Shown here piece after piece: positions 1 to 5,260 of a stretch of DNA of 5,260 bases; positions within the stretch are counted from its first letter, which is position 1; every line of letters begins with the position of its first letter. Location of the stretch: contig JAHEME010000270.1 of assembly GCA_024643825.1 (NCBI GenBank), positions 1-5,260 on the forward strand, in the 5' to 3' direction. This stretch comes from Chloroflexota bacterium (GTDB lineage: Bacteria; Chloroflexota; Anaerolineae; Aggregatilineales; UBA3940). The translations under genes and the position numbers were made by a program. The notes below the pieces were generated by a model. That model saw nothing but the letters and a program-made list of their open reading frames with translations, was not told where the DNA came from and did no database searches.

Positions 1-432
1 GAGATTCTGCCGTACTCGGCTTCACGCGCGCAGTTGGTCGCTGAGAAGATTCGTCCTGCGCTGGCAGCGGGGCAGATCGTCCTGTGCGACCGTTTCTTCG
101 ATAGCACCTATGCCTATCAGGGCTACGGGCACGGGCTTGATCTGGGCGTACTGCGGACCATCACCGAGTTTGCTACCGAGGACCTCAAGCCTGATTTGAC
201 TCTGTACCTCGAAGTCGATCCTGAGGAGGGCCTCAAACGTCGTTTGCGGGATCAATCGGCGGAGTGGAATCGCCTGGATGAAATGACCATCGCGTTTCAC
301 CAGCGAGTGCATGAAGGCTATGCGGCGTTGATCAAAGCGGAGCCGGATCGGTGGGTGGTCATCGACGGGATGCAGTCGCAGTCACAGGTGCAGCACATCA
401 TTCGAGAGACTGTCCACCAACATATGGGGTAG
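1..432 (+). CDS. tmk: Thymidylate kinase, C-terminal part (5' end outside window)
   Basis: Thymidylate kinase phosphorylates dTMP to dTDP with ATP in the cytosol, feeding dTTP synthesis. The open frame runs from base 1 with no start and ends at TAG, giving 143 residues. The family is usually about 200 to 215 residues, so roughly 65 N-terminal residues, including the P-loop, lie upstream of the window. Visible family features are the segment SRAQLVAEKIRPAL at residues 8-21, the DR motif in CDRFFDSTYAYQG (D30, R31; substrate-binding helix), the strand DLTLYLEVDP at 65-74, and a LID-like arginine-rich stretch at 80-93 (RRLRD...NRLD). The usual DR of the LID end reads NR here. The C-terminal strand WVVIDG is also typical. 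A TTG at base 34 is internal and is not the start. The next gene, rodA, follows after 109 bases. Identity is secure from motif order; only the start is unknown. Confidence 0.93.
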   Translation, partial: EILPYSASRAQLVAEKIRPALAAGQIVLCDRFFDSTYAYQGYGHGLDLGVLRTITEFATEDLKPDLTLYLEVDPEEGLKRRLRDQSAEWNRLDEMTIAFHQRVHEGYAALIKAEPDRWVVIDGMQSQSQVQHIIRETVHQHMG

Positions 433-439
433 CCGCAAG

Positions 440-469
440 ATGGCAATCGCCGGATCGCCTCGCTATACT
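440..469 (+). promoter_or_regulatory. Candidate sigma70-type promoter for rodA
   Basis: In the tmk-rodA gap, ATGGCA at 440-445 (4 of 6 to TTGACA) lies 18 bases before TATACT at 464-469 (5 of 6 to TATAAT). The predicted start near base 476 would give a leader of about 65 bases before the rodA ATG. The -35 is weak, so this is a pattern match only; read-through from tmk is also possible. Confidence 0.4.
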
Positions 470-541
470 GCGTTCTGCTAATCCGGCTCCTGTTCTGCCC
501 GGCCAGCATCATACTCGCGGTTCAGGCACGTAGGTTCGATC

Positions 542-1645
542 ATGGTTTCTGCAACCAATCGTTTCTTCCGAAATTTTGACTTTATCTTACTCGGCACCGT
601 GATTCTGCTGATTATCTTTGGCATTATGATGATCGCCAGCGCCACACGGGATGTTGCCAGTCTTGCCGACCGGGTGAACAGCCAGATCATCTATACCTTT
701 GTCGGTATCGCTGTCGTCATCATCGTGGCGGCGGTGGATTATCGCCTCCTCACTAGTACCTGGCTCTGGATTTACGGCGTGATCGTCTTGATCCTGGGGG
801 CCGTCGGTGCCCTGGGCACAGAAGGGGAGGCCGGCGCGCAGAGCTGGCTGAATCTGGGCGTAGCTGGGTTCCAGCCTTCCGAGCTTGCCAAGATGCTGCT
901 GATCATTGTGCTGGCCCAGCAGTTATCGAATTCCGGCGAGAAGATCAAACAGCTATCCGGCGTGATTCGATCCCTGGGATTCATCGCCATCCCGGTATTC
1001 TTCATCTTCATTCAGCCAGACCTGGGGATCACCATTCTGGTCCTGGTGACGTGGTTTGTGATGGTGTGGGGGGCCGGGATGCGCTGGCAGCATATCGCCT
1101 TGTTTGCTGTGGTTGCCATCATCATGATGCCGATTCTGTGGTCACAGATGGAAGACTATCAGAAGTCGCGTATTACCACCTTCATCAACCTGGATGCCGA
1201 CCCGGACGCAGGGTTCAACATTCGTCAGGCGATGACCGCCATCGGGAACGGGGGGCTGCTGGGGCGCGGCTATATGCAGGGGTCGCAAAGCCAGCTTCGC
1301 TATTTGCGGGTGCGCCATACCGACTTCATCTTTGCCGTGATTGCCGAAGAACTTGGCTTTGTTGGCTCGCTGATAGTCTTGATCCTGATCTTCATTGTGC
1401 TTGCCCGAATCTTGCGTGCTGCCCGGCTGGCCAACGATACACCAGGCGTGCTGATCTGTTATGGCGTGGCGACCGTGATCTTCTTCCAGACGGTCGTCTC
1501 CGTCGGGATGAATGTACGCGTACTCCCGGTAACAGGGCTGACCCTGCCCTTTGTTAGCTCCGGGGGGAGTTCACTGGTGACACTCCTTTTCGGAATCGGG
1601 TTGGTTGAAAGCATTGTCATGCGCCATAATCCGCGCGAGTGGTAG
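542..1645 (+). CDS. rodA: SEDS-family peptidoglycan glycosyltransferase, RodA type
   Basis: RodA polymerises lipid II into glycan strands during cell elongation, normally paired with a class B penicillin-binding protein; it is an integral membrane enzyme. The 367-residue protein has about ten hydrophobic segments, and its length matches RodA (about 370). SEDS motifs in order: QPSELAK at 111-117, QPDLG at 158-162, NIRQAMTAIGNGGLLGRG at 226-243, then HTDFIFAVIAEELG at 259-272, and GMNVRVLPVTGLTLPFVSSGG at about 322-342. D261 matches the catalytic aspartate known in RodA and FtsW. The GGLLGRGYMQGSQSQL stretch favours RodA over FtsW. The residues before the catalytic motif read YLRVR rather than the common F-L-P-E. 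The ATG is preceded by a weak AGGT at 532-535, six bases away. gltX follows after 41 bases and may be co-transcribed. No PBP2 or mreBCD genes are adjacent within the window. Confidence 0.93.
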   Translation: MVSATNRFFRNFDFILLGTVILLIIFGIMMIASATRDVASLADRVNSQIIYTFVGIAVVIIVAAVDYRLLTSTWLWIYGVIVLILGAVGALGTEGEAGAQSWLNLGVAGFQPSELAKMLLIIVLAQQLSNSGEKIKQLSGVIRSLGFIAIPVFFIFIQPDLGITILVLVTWFVMVWGAGMRWQHIALFAVVAIIMMPILWSQMEDYQKSRITTFINLDADPDAGFNIRQAMTAIGNGGLLGRGYMQGSQSQLRYLRVRHTDFIFAVIAEELGFVGSLIVLILIFIVLARILRAARLANDTPGVLICYGVATVIFFQTVVSVGMNVRVLPVTGLTLPFVSSGGSSLVTLLFGIGLVESIVMRHNPREW

Positions 1646-1672
1646 CCGAATCGTACTCCGTTTTTCCCTCTC

Positions 1673-1678
1673 AAGGAG
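1673..1678 (+). promoter_or_regulatory. Shine-Dalgarno that sets the gltX TTG start
   Basis: AAGGAG at 1673-1678 sits eight bases before TTG at 1687. The frame is open back to a GTG at 1639, but that GTG lies inside the end of rodA, and using it would place this site within coding sequence. The resulting N-terminus starts just before the conserved VRVRFAPSPTG motif, as is usual in GluRS. Confidence 0.85.
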
Positions 1679-1686
1679 TTTCCCCA

Positions 1687-3186
1687 TTGTCTGACTCGAC
1701 CCATCGCCCGGTACGGGTGCGTTTCGCCCCCAGCCCTACAGGTTCTCTTCATATCGGAGGGCTGCGAACGGCGCTGTTCGGCTGGCTGTTCGCACGTCAT
1801 TATGATGGGACGTTCATTCTACGCATCGAAGACACCGATCAAAAGCGGTTCGACCCCACCGCCCTCGCGACATTGACCGAAGCGCTGCGCTGGGCCGGGC
1901 TGATGTGGGATGAAGGCCCCGAAATCGGCGGGGAGTATGGCCCCTATGTCCAATCAGAACGATTGGAGCATTATCAGAAGTGGGCGCACTGGCTGGTCGA
2001 TCACGGGAAGGCCTATCGCTGCTACTGCACATCCGAGCGTATCAAGGAAGTGAACGAGCAAAAGCAGGCGCGCAAAGAACCGCCCGGCTATGATCGCTTC
2101 TGCCGCAGCCTGACGCCCGACCAGATCGCCGAGCGCGAAGCACAGGGGCTTCCGTTCGTCATCCGCATGAAGATGCCCCTCGATGGCAAGACAGTTGTTC
2201 AGGATATGATTCGCGGCGATGTTGAGTTCGAGAACAGCACCCAGCAGGATATGGTACTGCTGAAATCAGACGGCTTCCCGACCTATCACCTCGCCTATGT
2301 GGTGGACGATCACCTAATGGCGATCTCCCATACCATGCGGGCTGTCGAATGGCTGCCATCCTTCCCCCTGCACGCCCAAATCTGGCAGGCGCTGGACTGG
2401 GAGATGCCCATCCACATGCACCTGCCCGTGCTGCTCAACCCCAACGGGAAGGGCAAGATCAGCAAGCGCAAGCCCCCGATGGATAAGTATGGGAATGCGA
2501 TCCCCGTGCTGGTGCATGATTTCATGGATGGCGGCTATCTGCCGGAAGCGGTCATCAACTTTCTATCGAATATCGGCTGGGCTTTTGGCGATGATCGGGA
2601 AATCTTCACCATGCAGGAGGCCATCGAACGTTTTGATGGTACGCGCATCAACCCGGCCAACAGCGCCTTTCCAGTCGAAAAGCTGGAATGGCTCAACGGC
2701 CTGTACATCCGCGATCTTCCCACGGAAGAACTGGCGAGGCGGCTACGTCCATTTCTGGAGCAGGCGGGTCTCACCATTGATGAAGATCGCCTTCTGAAAG
2801 TAACCCCGCTGATCCAGGAGCGCATCAAGACCCTGTCGGAAGCGGCAGCGATGGTCGGGTTCATCTTCAGTGGCGAAATTCAGCTGGGCCCGCAGACCCT
2901 GATACAGAAGAAGATGGATCGGGAAGGGACGATACGCGCCCTCCGCGCGGCCCATGATGCGCTGGCCTCCCTGCCTGATTTTGCTCATGACATCCAGGAA
3001 CCCGCCATGCGAGCCTTAGCCGAAGAGCTTGGTTTGAAGGCGGGGCAGTTGTTCGGTACGCTGCGACAGGCCGTGACCGGGCAAACGATCTCCCCACCGT
3101 TGTTTGAGACGATGGAGATTCTGGGTCGCGACCTGTGCCTGACACGCATCGAAGCGGCAGCTAGTTTGCTGGATTCGGTCAGCTAG
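1687..3186 (+). CDS. gltX: Glutamyl-tRNA synthetase (class I)
   Basis: GluRS charges tRNA-Glu with glutamate using ATP; in bacteria lacking GlnRS it also charges tRNA-Gln, which this window cannot decide. From the TTG start the protein has 499 residues, within the usual 460-510. The Rossmann core opens with FAPSPTGSLHIGG (13-25; HIGH-type signature at 22-25) and LRIEDTD (45-51). The KMSKS-type loop is KISKRK at 257-262. A zinc-site-like CYC at 112-114 pairs with C139, but the residue two after C139 is Ser where E. coli GluRS has His. After KISKRK the chain carries 21 residues before YLPEA, about nine more than in the T. thermophilus and E. coli enzymes as I remember them. The C-terminal half, with LFGTLRQAVTGQ and LGRDLCLTRIEAA, is the anticodon-binding domain. 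The gene is 41 bases after rodA and converges on the minus-strand glycosyltransferase, 29 bases between stop codons. Confidence 0.96.
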   Translation: MSDSTHRPVRVRFAPSPTGSLHIGGLRTALFGWLFARHYDGTFILRIEDTDQKRFDPTALATLTEALRWAGLMWDEGPEIGGEYGPYVQSERLEHYQKWAHWLVDHGKAYRCYCTSERIKEVNEQKQARKEPPGYDRFCRSLTPDQIAEREAQGLPFVIRMKMPLDGKTVVQDMIRGDVEFENSTQQDMVLLKSDGFPTYHLAYVVDDHLMAISHTMRAVEWLPSFPLHAQIWQALDWEMPIHMHLPVLLNPNGKGKISKRKPPMDKYGNAIPVLVHDFMDGGYLPEAVINFLSNIGWAFGDDREIFTMQEAIERFDGTRINPANSAFPVEKLEWLNGLYIRDLPTEELARRLRPFLEQAGLTIDEDRLLKVTPLIQERIKTLSEAAAMVGFIFSGEIQLGPQTLIQKKMDREGTIRALRAAHDALASLPDFAHDIQEPAMRALAEELGLKAGQLFGTLRQAVTGQTISPPLFETMEILGRDLCLTRIEAAASLLDSVS

Positions 3187-3215
3187 GTTGCCTTGCACAC
3201 TTGCGAGAGGAACCC

Positions 3216-4049
3216 TCAAGCCTGCGAGGGTGCTGAAGTAGCTCGGCTCACGCTGATCACCTCACCGCGCTGGGCGGAGGTTCCCGGTTCGAGCCGCCGC
3301 CCCTCATCACGGAAGATCGCCGACCGGACGATCCCCATCCGATCCAGGCGATAGGCCAGCGAAGTTCCCAATACACCGAAGCCATACTTCACGCTGCGCT
3401 TGAAGTTAATCGAGGATGCTTCTGGCATGTAGCGCGTCGGGCATGAGATTTCCCCCAGATTGAACTTGAAGGCGACTGCCTGCGCAATCATTTGGTTGTC
3501 AAACACAAAGTCATCGGAGTTTTCGGCCAACGGCAGCGTTTCCAGCACCTTGCGGGTAAAGGCCCGATAGCCCGTATGGTATTCAGAGAGTTTCACATCC
3601 CCCAGCAGCAGGTTCTCAAATGCGGTCAGGAAGCGGTTGGCGATGTACTTCCAGATCGGCATCCCGCCTTGCAGTGCGCCCCTGCCCAGGATTCGTGACG
3701 CCAGCACCATGTCGTATTCCCCGGAGGCGATCATCCACGAGATCGCCCCGCACAGCTTCGGTGAATACTGATAGTCGGGGTGAACCATCACCACGATGTC
3801 AGCACCGCTTTCCAGGGCAGCGGTGTAGCATGTCTTCTGATTGCCCCCGTATCCTGTATTTTGATTGTGCCGGATGATCGTCTGAATTCCGAGCGTGCGT
3901 GCGACATCAATCGTATGATCACGGCTGTGGTCATCTACGAGGATCACCTCATCCACGATGTCATGGGGCAGGTCATTATAGGTCTGCACCAGCGTCTGTT
4001 CCGCGTTATAGGCTGGCATGACGACTACCAGTTTTTTCCCGTTGATCAT
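3216..4049 (-). CDS. Family 2 glycosyltransferase, DPM1/polyprenyl-phosphate sugar transferase-like
   Basis: This is a GT-A fold family 2 glycosyltransferase of the dolichyl-phosphate mannosyltransferase-like group, which moves a sugar from a nucleotide donor to a lipid-phosphate or other acceptor at the cytoplasmic face; donor and acceptor cannot be told from sequence. From ATG at 4049 it has 277 residues. Motifs: VVVMPAYNAEQTL (8-20), EVILVDDHSRDHT (34-46, nucleotide-binding aspartates D39 and D40), QNTGYGGNQ (63-71), VVMVHPDYQYSP (86-97), which occupies the DxD position but reads H-P-D, and SEYHTGYRAF (155-164). There is no obvious membrane segment. The last 35 residues are low-complexity and probably disordered. 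The start is chosen because TAAGGT lies about ten bases upstream and MINGKKLVVV begins right before the first strand. The frame stays open upstream to a GTG at 4103 (295 residues), with an in-frame ATG at 4076, but those would lack good spacing and would overlap the candidate promoter region. Confidence 0.88.
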   Translation of the reverse strand: MINGKKLVVVMPAYNAEQTLVQTYNDLPHDIVDEVILVDDHSRDHTIDVARTLGIQTIIRHNQNTGYGGNQKTCYTAALESGADIVVMVHPDYQYSPKLCGAISWMIASGEYDMVLASRILGRGALQGGMPIWKYIANRFLTAFENLLLGDVKLSEYHTGYRAFTRKVLETLPLAENSDDFVFDNQMIAQAVAFKFNLGEISCPTRYMPEASSINFKRSVKYGFGVLGTSLAYRLDRMGIVRSAIFRDEGRRLEPGTSAQRGEVISVSRATSAPSQA

Positions 4050-4093
4050 GGGTTGTGACCTTATTCCTAGAACCATCTTCCTGATTGGCAAAT

Positions 4094-4102
4094 AGTGTAG
4101 CA
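4094..4102 (-). promoter_or_regulatory. Candidate extended -10 promoter for the glycosyltransferase gene
   Basis: On the minus strand TGC is followed by TACACT (4 of 6 to TATAAT), an extended -10 arrangement. No convincing -35 is seen at 16-18 bases. A start near 4087 would give a leader of about 38 bases before the ATG at 4049. Its place just after the terminator of the Uma2 gene makes a promoter here likely, but the exact site is uncertain. Confidence 0.35.
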
Positions 4103-4122
4103 CAACAGGAAGCTCAGAACAG

Positions 4123-4152
4123 AAAACGGCGATGCATACCCCGCACCGCCGT
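4123..4152 (-). terminator. Rho-independent terminator of the Uma2-family gene
   Basis: Read on the minus strand, ACGGCGGTGC (from 4152 down to 4143) pairs with GCATCGCCGT (4135 to 4126) in a 10-pair stem including one G-U pair, with a seven-base loop. It runs into a short T tract ending at 4123. It begins 23 bases after the TAA of the Uma2-family gene and separates it from the glycosyltransferase gene. The T tract is only about four bases, so efficiency may be moderate. Confidence 0.7.
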
Positions 4153-4175
4153 CGTATAGTGGCTGTTCCCGTGTG

Positions 4176-4844
4176 TTATCGGGTGCTGACCATGTTGTGT
4201 ACCAGATCGACAATTTCAATCGTCGAGGGGAGCACACGCTTCCACAGACGATCCACCTCCAGCGTAAACCCTTTGAGCACGCGAGAATTATACCGCCCTG
4301 CCATATCGGTTCGGAATTCCCCATACAGGCCATCCGGCCCCAGGTGATAGAAATTCACCAGTTCCCGCTGTGGATCAATCAACCAGTATTCACGTACCCC
4401 CAGCGATTCGTAAAGTACGAACTTCTCGCCCCGGTCGAAGGCCGTGGACTCAGGAGAAGTCACTTCGACTACAATGTCCGGTGGCCCTTCCATATAGGTG
4501 TCATGAACCCGGTCAAAGTGGCTGTGGGCAATAAATACAATGTCCGGCTCAATCGGTTGGCCGCCCTGCGGCACAACGCGGTACGGCGATTCCCGTACGA
4601 GGCCCGCATCCCGCGTTTCCACGAACGTCTTGAGGAGTACAGTCAGGTACAGGCGCAGGTCCTGATGGCGACCTGTGACAGGCGCGGGGGGCCGAGGCAG
4701 TTCCTCTACAGGTAGAGGCCGCACGTTTTCTTGGCTGCTATTCTGGCGGGGCGCGATCAGTTCCTCGAAGCTCAACTGCTCGCCACGTTTACTTTTCGCT
4801 GTTGCGCCCTGCGCTAATTCGTCCAGATAAACGTCAGTATCCAT
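4176..4844 (-). CDS. Uma2-family (DUF820) PD-(D/E)XK nuclease-fold protein
   Basis: The Uma2 family has the restriction-endonuclease-like PD-(D/E)XK fold; it is abundant in cyanobacteria and Chloroflexota, and its cellular role is not established. From ATG at 4844 the protein has 222 residues. The core reads: RHQDLRLYLTVLLKTF with H60, IEPDIVFI with D101, GPPDIVVEVTSPES with E127, DRGEKFVLYESLG with K141, then VREYWLIDP. H-D-E-K is the expected active-site order, so the nuclease fold appears intact. The first 55 or so residues are polar and proline-rich, unlike the compact core. GTG at 4862 (228 residues) is an equally open start: both sites have an AGG-type sequence only two or three bases away. 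I prefer ATG because the candidate promoter would leave GTG a leader of only about 13 bases. The gene appears to be transcribed alone, with its own promoter and terminator. It is not next to any toxin, restriction or transposase gene in the window. Confidence 0.9.
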   Translation of the reverse strand: MDTDVYLDELAQGATAKSKRGEQLSFEELIAPRQNSSQENVRPLPVEELPRPPAPVTGRHQDLRLYLTVLLKTFVETRDAGLVRESPYRVVPQGGQPIEPDIVFIAHSHFDRVHDTYMEGPPDIVVEVTSPESTAFDRGEKFVLYESLGVREYWLIDPQRELVNFYHLGPDGLYGEFRTDMAGRYNSRVLKGFTLEVDRLWKRVLPSTIEIVDLVHNMVSTR

Positions 4845-4881
4845 GAACCTCACACGGTTCACTAACCTATCTCTTACCTAG

Positions 4882-4908
4882 AGTATATCATATTTGTCGT
4901 TAAATCAA
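4882..4908 (-). promoter_or_regulatory. Promoter for the Uma2-family gene
   Basis: On the minus strand TTGATT (4908-4903, 4 of 6 to TTGACA) is followed after 15 bases by TATACT (4887-4882, 5 of 6), itself preceded by TG one base away, an extended -10. The short spacer is compensated by the TGn motif. The surrounding 45 bases are markedly AT-rich compared with the genes. Transcription would begin near 4875. Confidence 0.6.
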
Positions 4909-5045
4909 GGTTAAGTGCGGGGGAATGCAACAAATATGTAATCTGGGACGGAGATAGAACAGGACCAATCAACTCTGCAAAAATCGAGCTGCCGCCCACT
5001 TCCATCGCAGCGAAACCCAATCCTGCGGAGTCCAGAATCAAGGTT
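4903..5045 (+). repeat. 10-bp direct repeat AATCAAGGTT, two copies
   Basis: AATCAAGGTT occurs at 4903-4912 and again at 5036-5045, 133 bases apart. The first copy contains the -35 of the Uma2-gene promoter (opposite strand); the second overlaps the first two bases of the tRNA-Asn -35. It could be an operator pair or chance. The sequence between copies (about 4913-5035) shows no gene, hairpin or RNA I can support. Confidence 0.4.
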
Positions 5046-5072
5046 GACGGAGAGACTCTGGCTAGGTATAAT
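5044..5072 (+). promoter_or_regulatory. Near-consensus promoter of tRNA-Asn
   Basis: TTGACG at 5044-5049 (5 of 6) and a perfect TATAAT at 5067-5072 are separated by exactly 17 bases. Transcription would start near 5079, leaving a 5' leader of only about five bases before the tRNA. This is the strongest promoter in the window, as expected for a stable RNA gene. Confidence 0.88.
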
Positions 5073-5083
5073 GCCGCCTGTAT

Positions 5084-5155
5084 TCCTGCGTAGCTCAACG
5101 GCAGAGCATCCGGCTGTTAACCGGAGGGTTGCTGGTTCGAATCCAGCCGCAGGAG
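5084..5155 (+). tRNA. tRNA-Asn (anticodon GTT)
   Basis: All four arms fold perfectly. The acceptor TCCTGCG (5084-5090) pairs with CGCAGGA (5148-5154). The D stem is GCTC/GAGC. The anticodon stem TCCGG/CCGGA encloses the loop CTGTTAA, with anticodon GTT at 5116-5118. The T stem GCTGG/CCAGC encloses TTCGAAT. The discriminator base is G (5155), as normal for tRNA-Asn. Length is 72 bases; CCA is not encoded (TTT follows), so it must be added by CCA-adding enzyme. It has its own promoter and terminator and is a single-gene unit reading divergently from the Uma2-family gene. Its 3' end recurs imperfectly 80 bases downstream. Confidence 0.97.
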
Positions 5156-5170
5156 TTTTGAGGTAAGAGA

Positions 5171-5201
5171 GGCCCTTTCACATATGTGGAAGGGCCATTT
5201 T
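5171..5201 (+). terminator. Rho-independent terminator after tRNA-Asn
   Basis: GGCCCTTTCAC (5171-5181) pairs with GTGGAAGGGCC (5186-5196) through 11 pairs including one U-G, with an ATAT loop, followed by ATTTT (5197-5201). It lies 15 bases after the tRNA and closes its short transcript. Confidence 0.88.
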
Positions 5202-5212
5202 CGTGCGTGGAA

Positions 5213-5237
5213 TGGTTCGAATCCAACGAGCAGGAGT
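5213..5237 (+). repeat. Imperfect duplicate of the tRNA-Asn 3' end (possible att-site scar)
   Basis: TGGTTCGAATCCA (5213-5225) and GCAGGAGT (5230-5237) repeat exactly two blocks of the tRNA 3' end at 5133-5145 and 5149-5156, with three bases (GCC) replaced by four (ACGA) between them: 21 identical of 25 positions. The copy has no acceptor, D or anticodon arm before it, and its T stem cannot fully pair, so it is not a working tRNA. Duplicated tRNA 3' ends are the usual footprint of tyrosine-recombinase integration. A remnant of a lost tandem tRNA gene is the alternative. Confidence 0.65.
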
Positions 5238-5244
5238 GAACATA

Positions 5245-5260
5245 ATGGATAATGATGTAC
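5245..5260 (+). CDS. Start of an unidentified gene, cut by the window edge
   Basis: ATG at 5245 opens a frame (M-D-N-D-V) running off the window. AGGAG at 5232-5236 sits eight bases before it, an ideal Shine-Dalgarno. Only five codons are visible, so nothing can be said of the product. The Shine-Dalgarno lies inside the duplicated tRNA 3' end. If that duplicate is an attachment site, this could be the first gene of an integrated element, but it may equally be an ordinary chromosomal gene. Confidence 0.45.

Noticed and set aside
1051..1557. 168-codon plus-strand open frame inside rodA
   Set aside because: It is an alternative frame of rodA; its translation is rich in Arg, Cys and His with no domain, while the rodA frame has all SEDS motifs.
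1639..1686. N-terminal extension of gltX from GTG at 1639
   Set aside because: It would overlap the last codons of rodA and contain the clear AAGGAG Shine-Dalgarno within coding sequence; the 16 added residues precede the conserved GluRS N-terminus.
3212..3231. Hairpin ACCCTC/GAGGGT between the convergent gltX and glycosyltransferase genes
   Set aside because: Only six pairs with an eight-base loop and no T run on the plus strand; on the minus strand it overlaps the stop codon and is followed only by a mixed pyrimidine stretch. Too weak to call a terminator.
4173..4715. 180-codon plus-strand open frame opposite the Uma2-family gene
   Set aside because: It is the antisense shadow of a gene with clear family motifs and has no motif of its own.
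4874..5098. 74-codon minus-strand open frame between the Uma2-family gene and the tRNA
   Set aside because: It starts inside the tRNA-Asn gene, runs antisense through the tRNA promoter and ends in the Uma2-gene promoter; no recognisable domain and no good ribosome-binding site were seen.
4870..5170. Inverted 10-mer: TCTCTTACCT at 4870-4879 and AGGTAAGAGA at 5161-5170, flanking the tRNA region
   Set aside because: No extension beyond ten bases and no target-site duplication or transposase, so it is not treated as element ends; probably chance.
5160..5237. A second complete tRNA gene after tRNA-Asn
   Set aside because: Only the T-loop and acceptor-like end are present; no anticodon or D arm can be drawn, the T stem mispairs, and the intrinsic terminator occupies the place of the 5' half.

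Overview
The window carries ordinary bacterial housekeeping genes followed by an intergenic, tRNA-bearing stretch. Genes are GC-rich (estimated by eye in the mid to high 50s percent), Shine-Dalgarno sites are AGG-type, a TTG start is used, and promoters resemble sigma70 sites. The character of the SEDS protein, the DPM1-like glycosyltransferase and a Uma2-family nuclease-fold protein make me think of Chloroflexota (perhaps Anaerolineae). That assignment is an impression from the proteins, not a computed result.

Layout, plus strand: the 3' part of tmk (thymidylate kinase, cut by the window edge), a 109-base gap with a candidate promoter, rodA (SEDS peptidoglycan polymerase), then gltX (glutamyl-tRNA synthetase) 41 bases further on, with a near-ideal Shine-Dalgarno placed before a TTG start. 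Minus strand, convergent with gltX: a family 2 glycosyltransferase, then upstream of it a Uma2-family protein. A rho-independent terminator after the Uma2 gene and an extended -10 site before the glycosyltransferase suggest that these two are separate transcription units. Plus strand again, divergent from the Uma2 gene: a near-consensus promoter, tRNA-Asn(GTT), a strong intrinsic terminator, then an imperfect copy of the tRNA 3' end that supplies the Shine-Dalgarno of a gene starting 16 bases before the window edge.

Functionally, tmk (dTTP supply), rodA (wall elongation) and gltX (Glu-tRNA) form a growth-related cluster. The glycosyltransferase may act on a polyprenyl-phosphate or surface glycan, but its substrate cannot be told. 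I see no clear new biological system. The most interesting place is the tRNA-Asn 3' end, where a 21/25 repeat 80 bases downstream looks like an integration-site scar or the edge of an element lying mostly outside the window.
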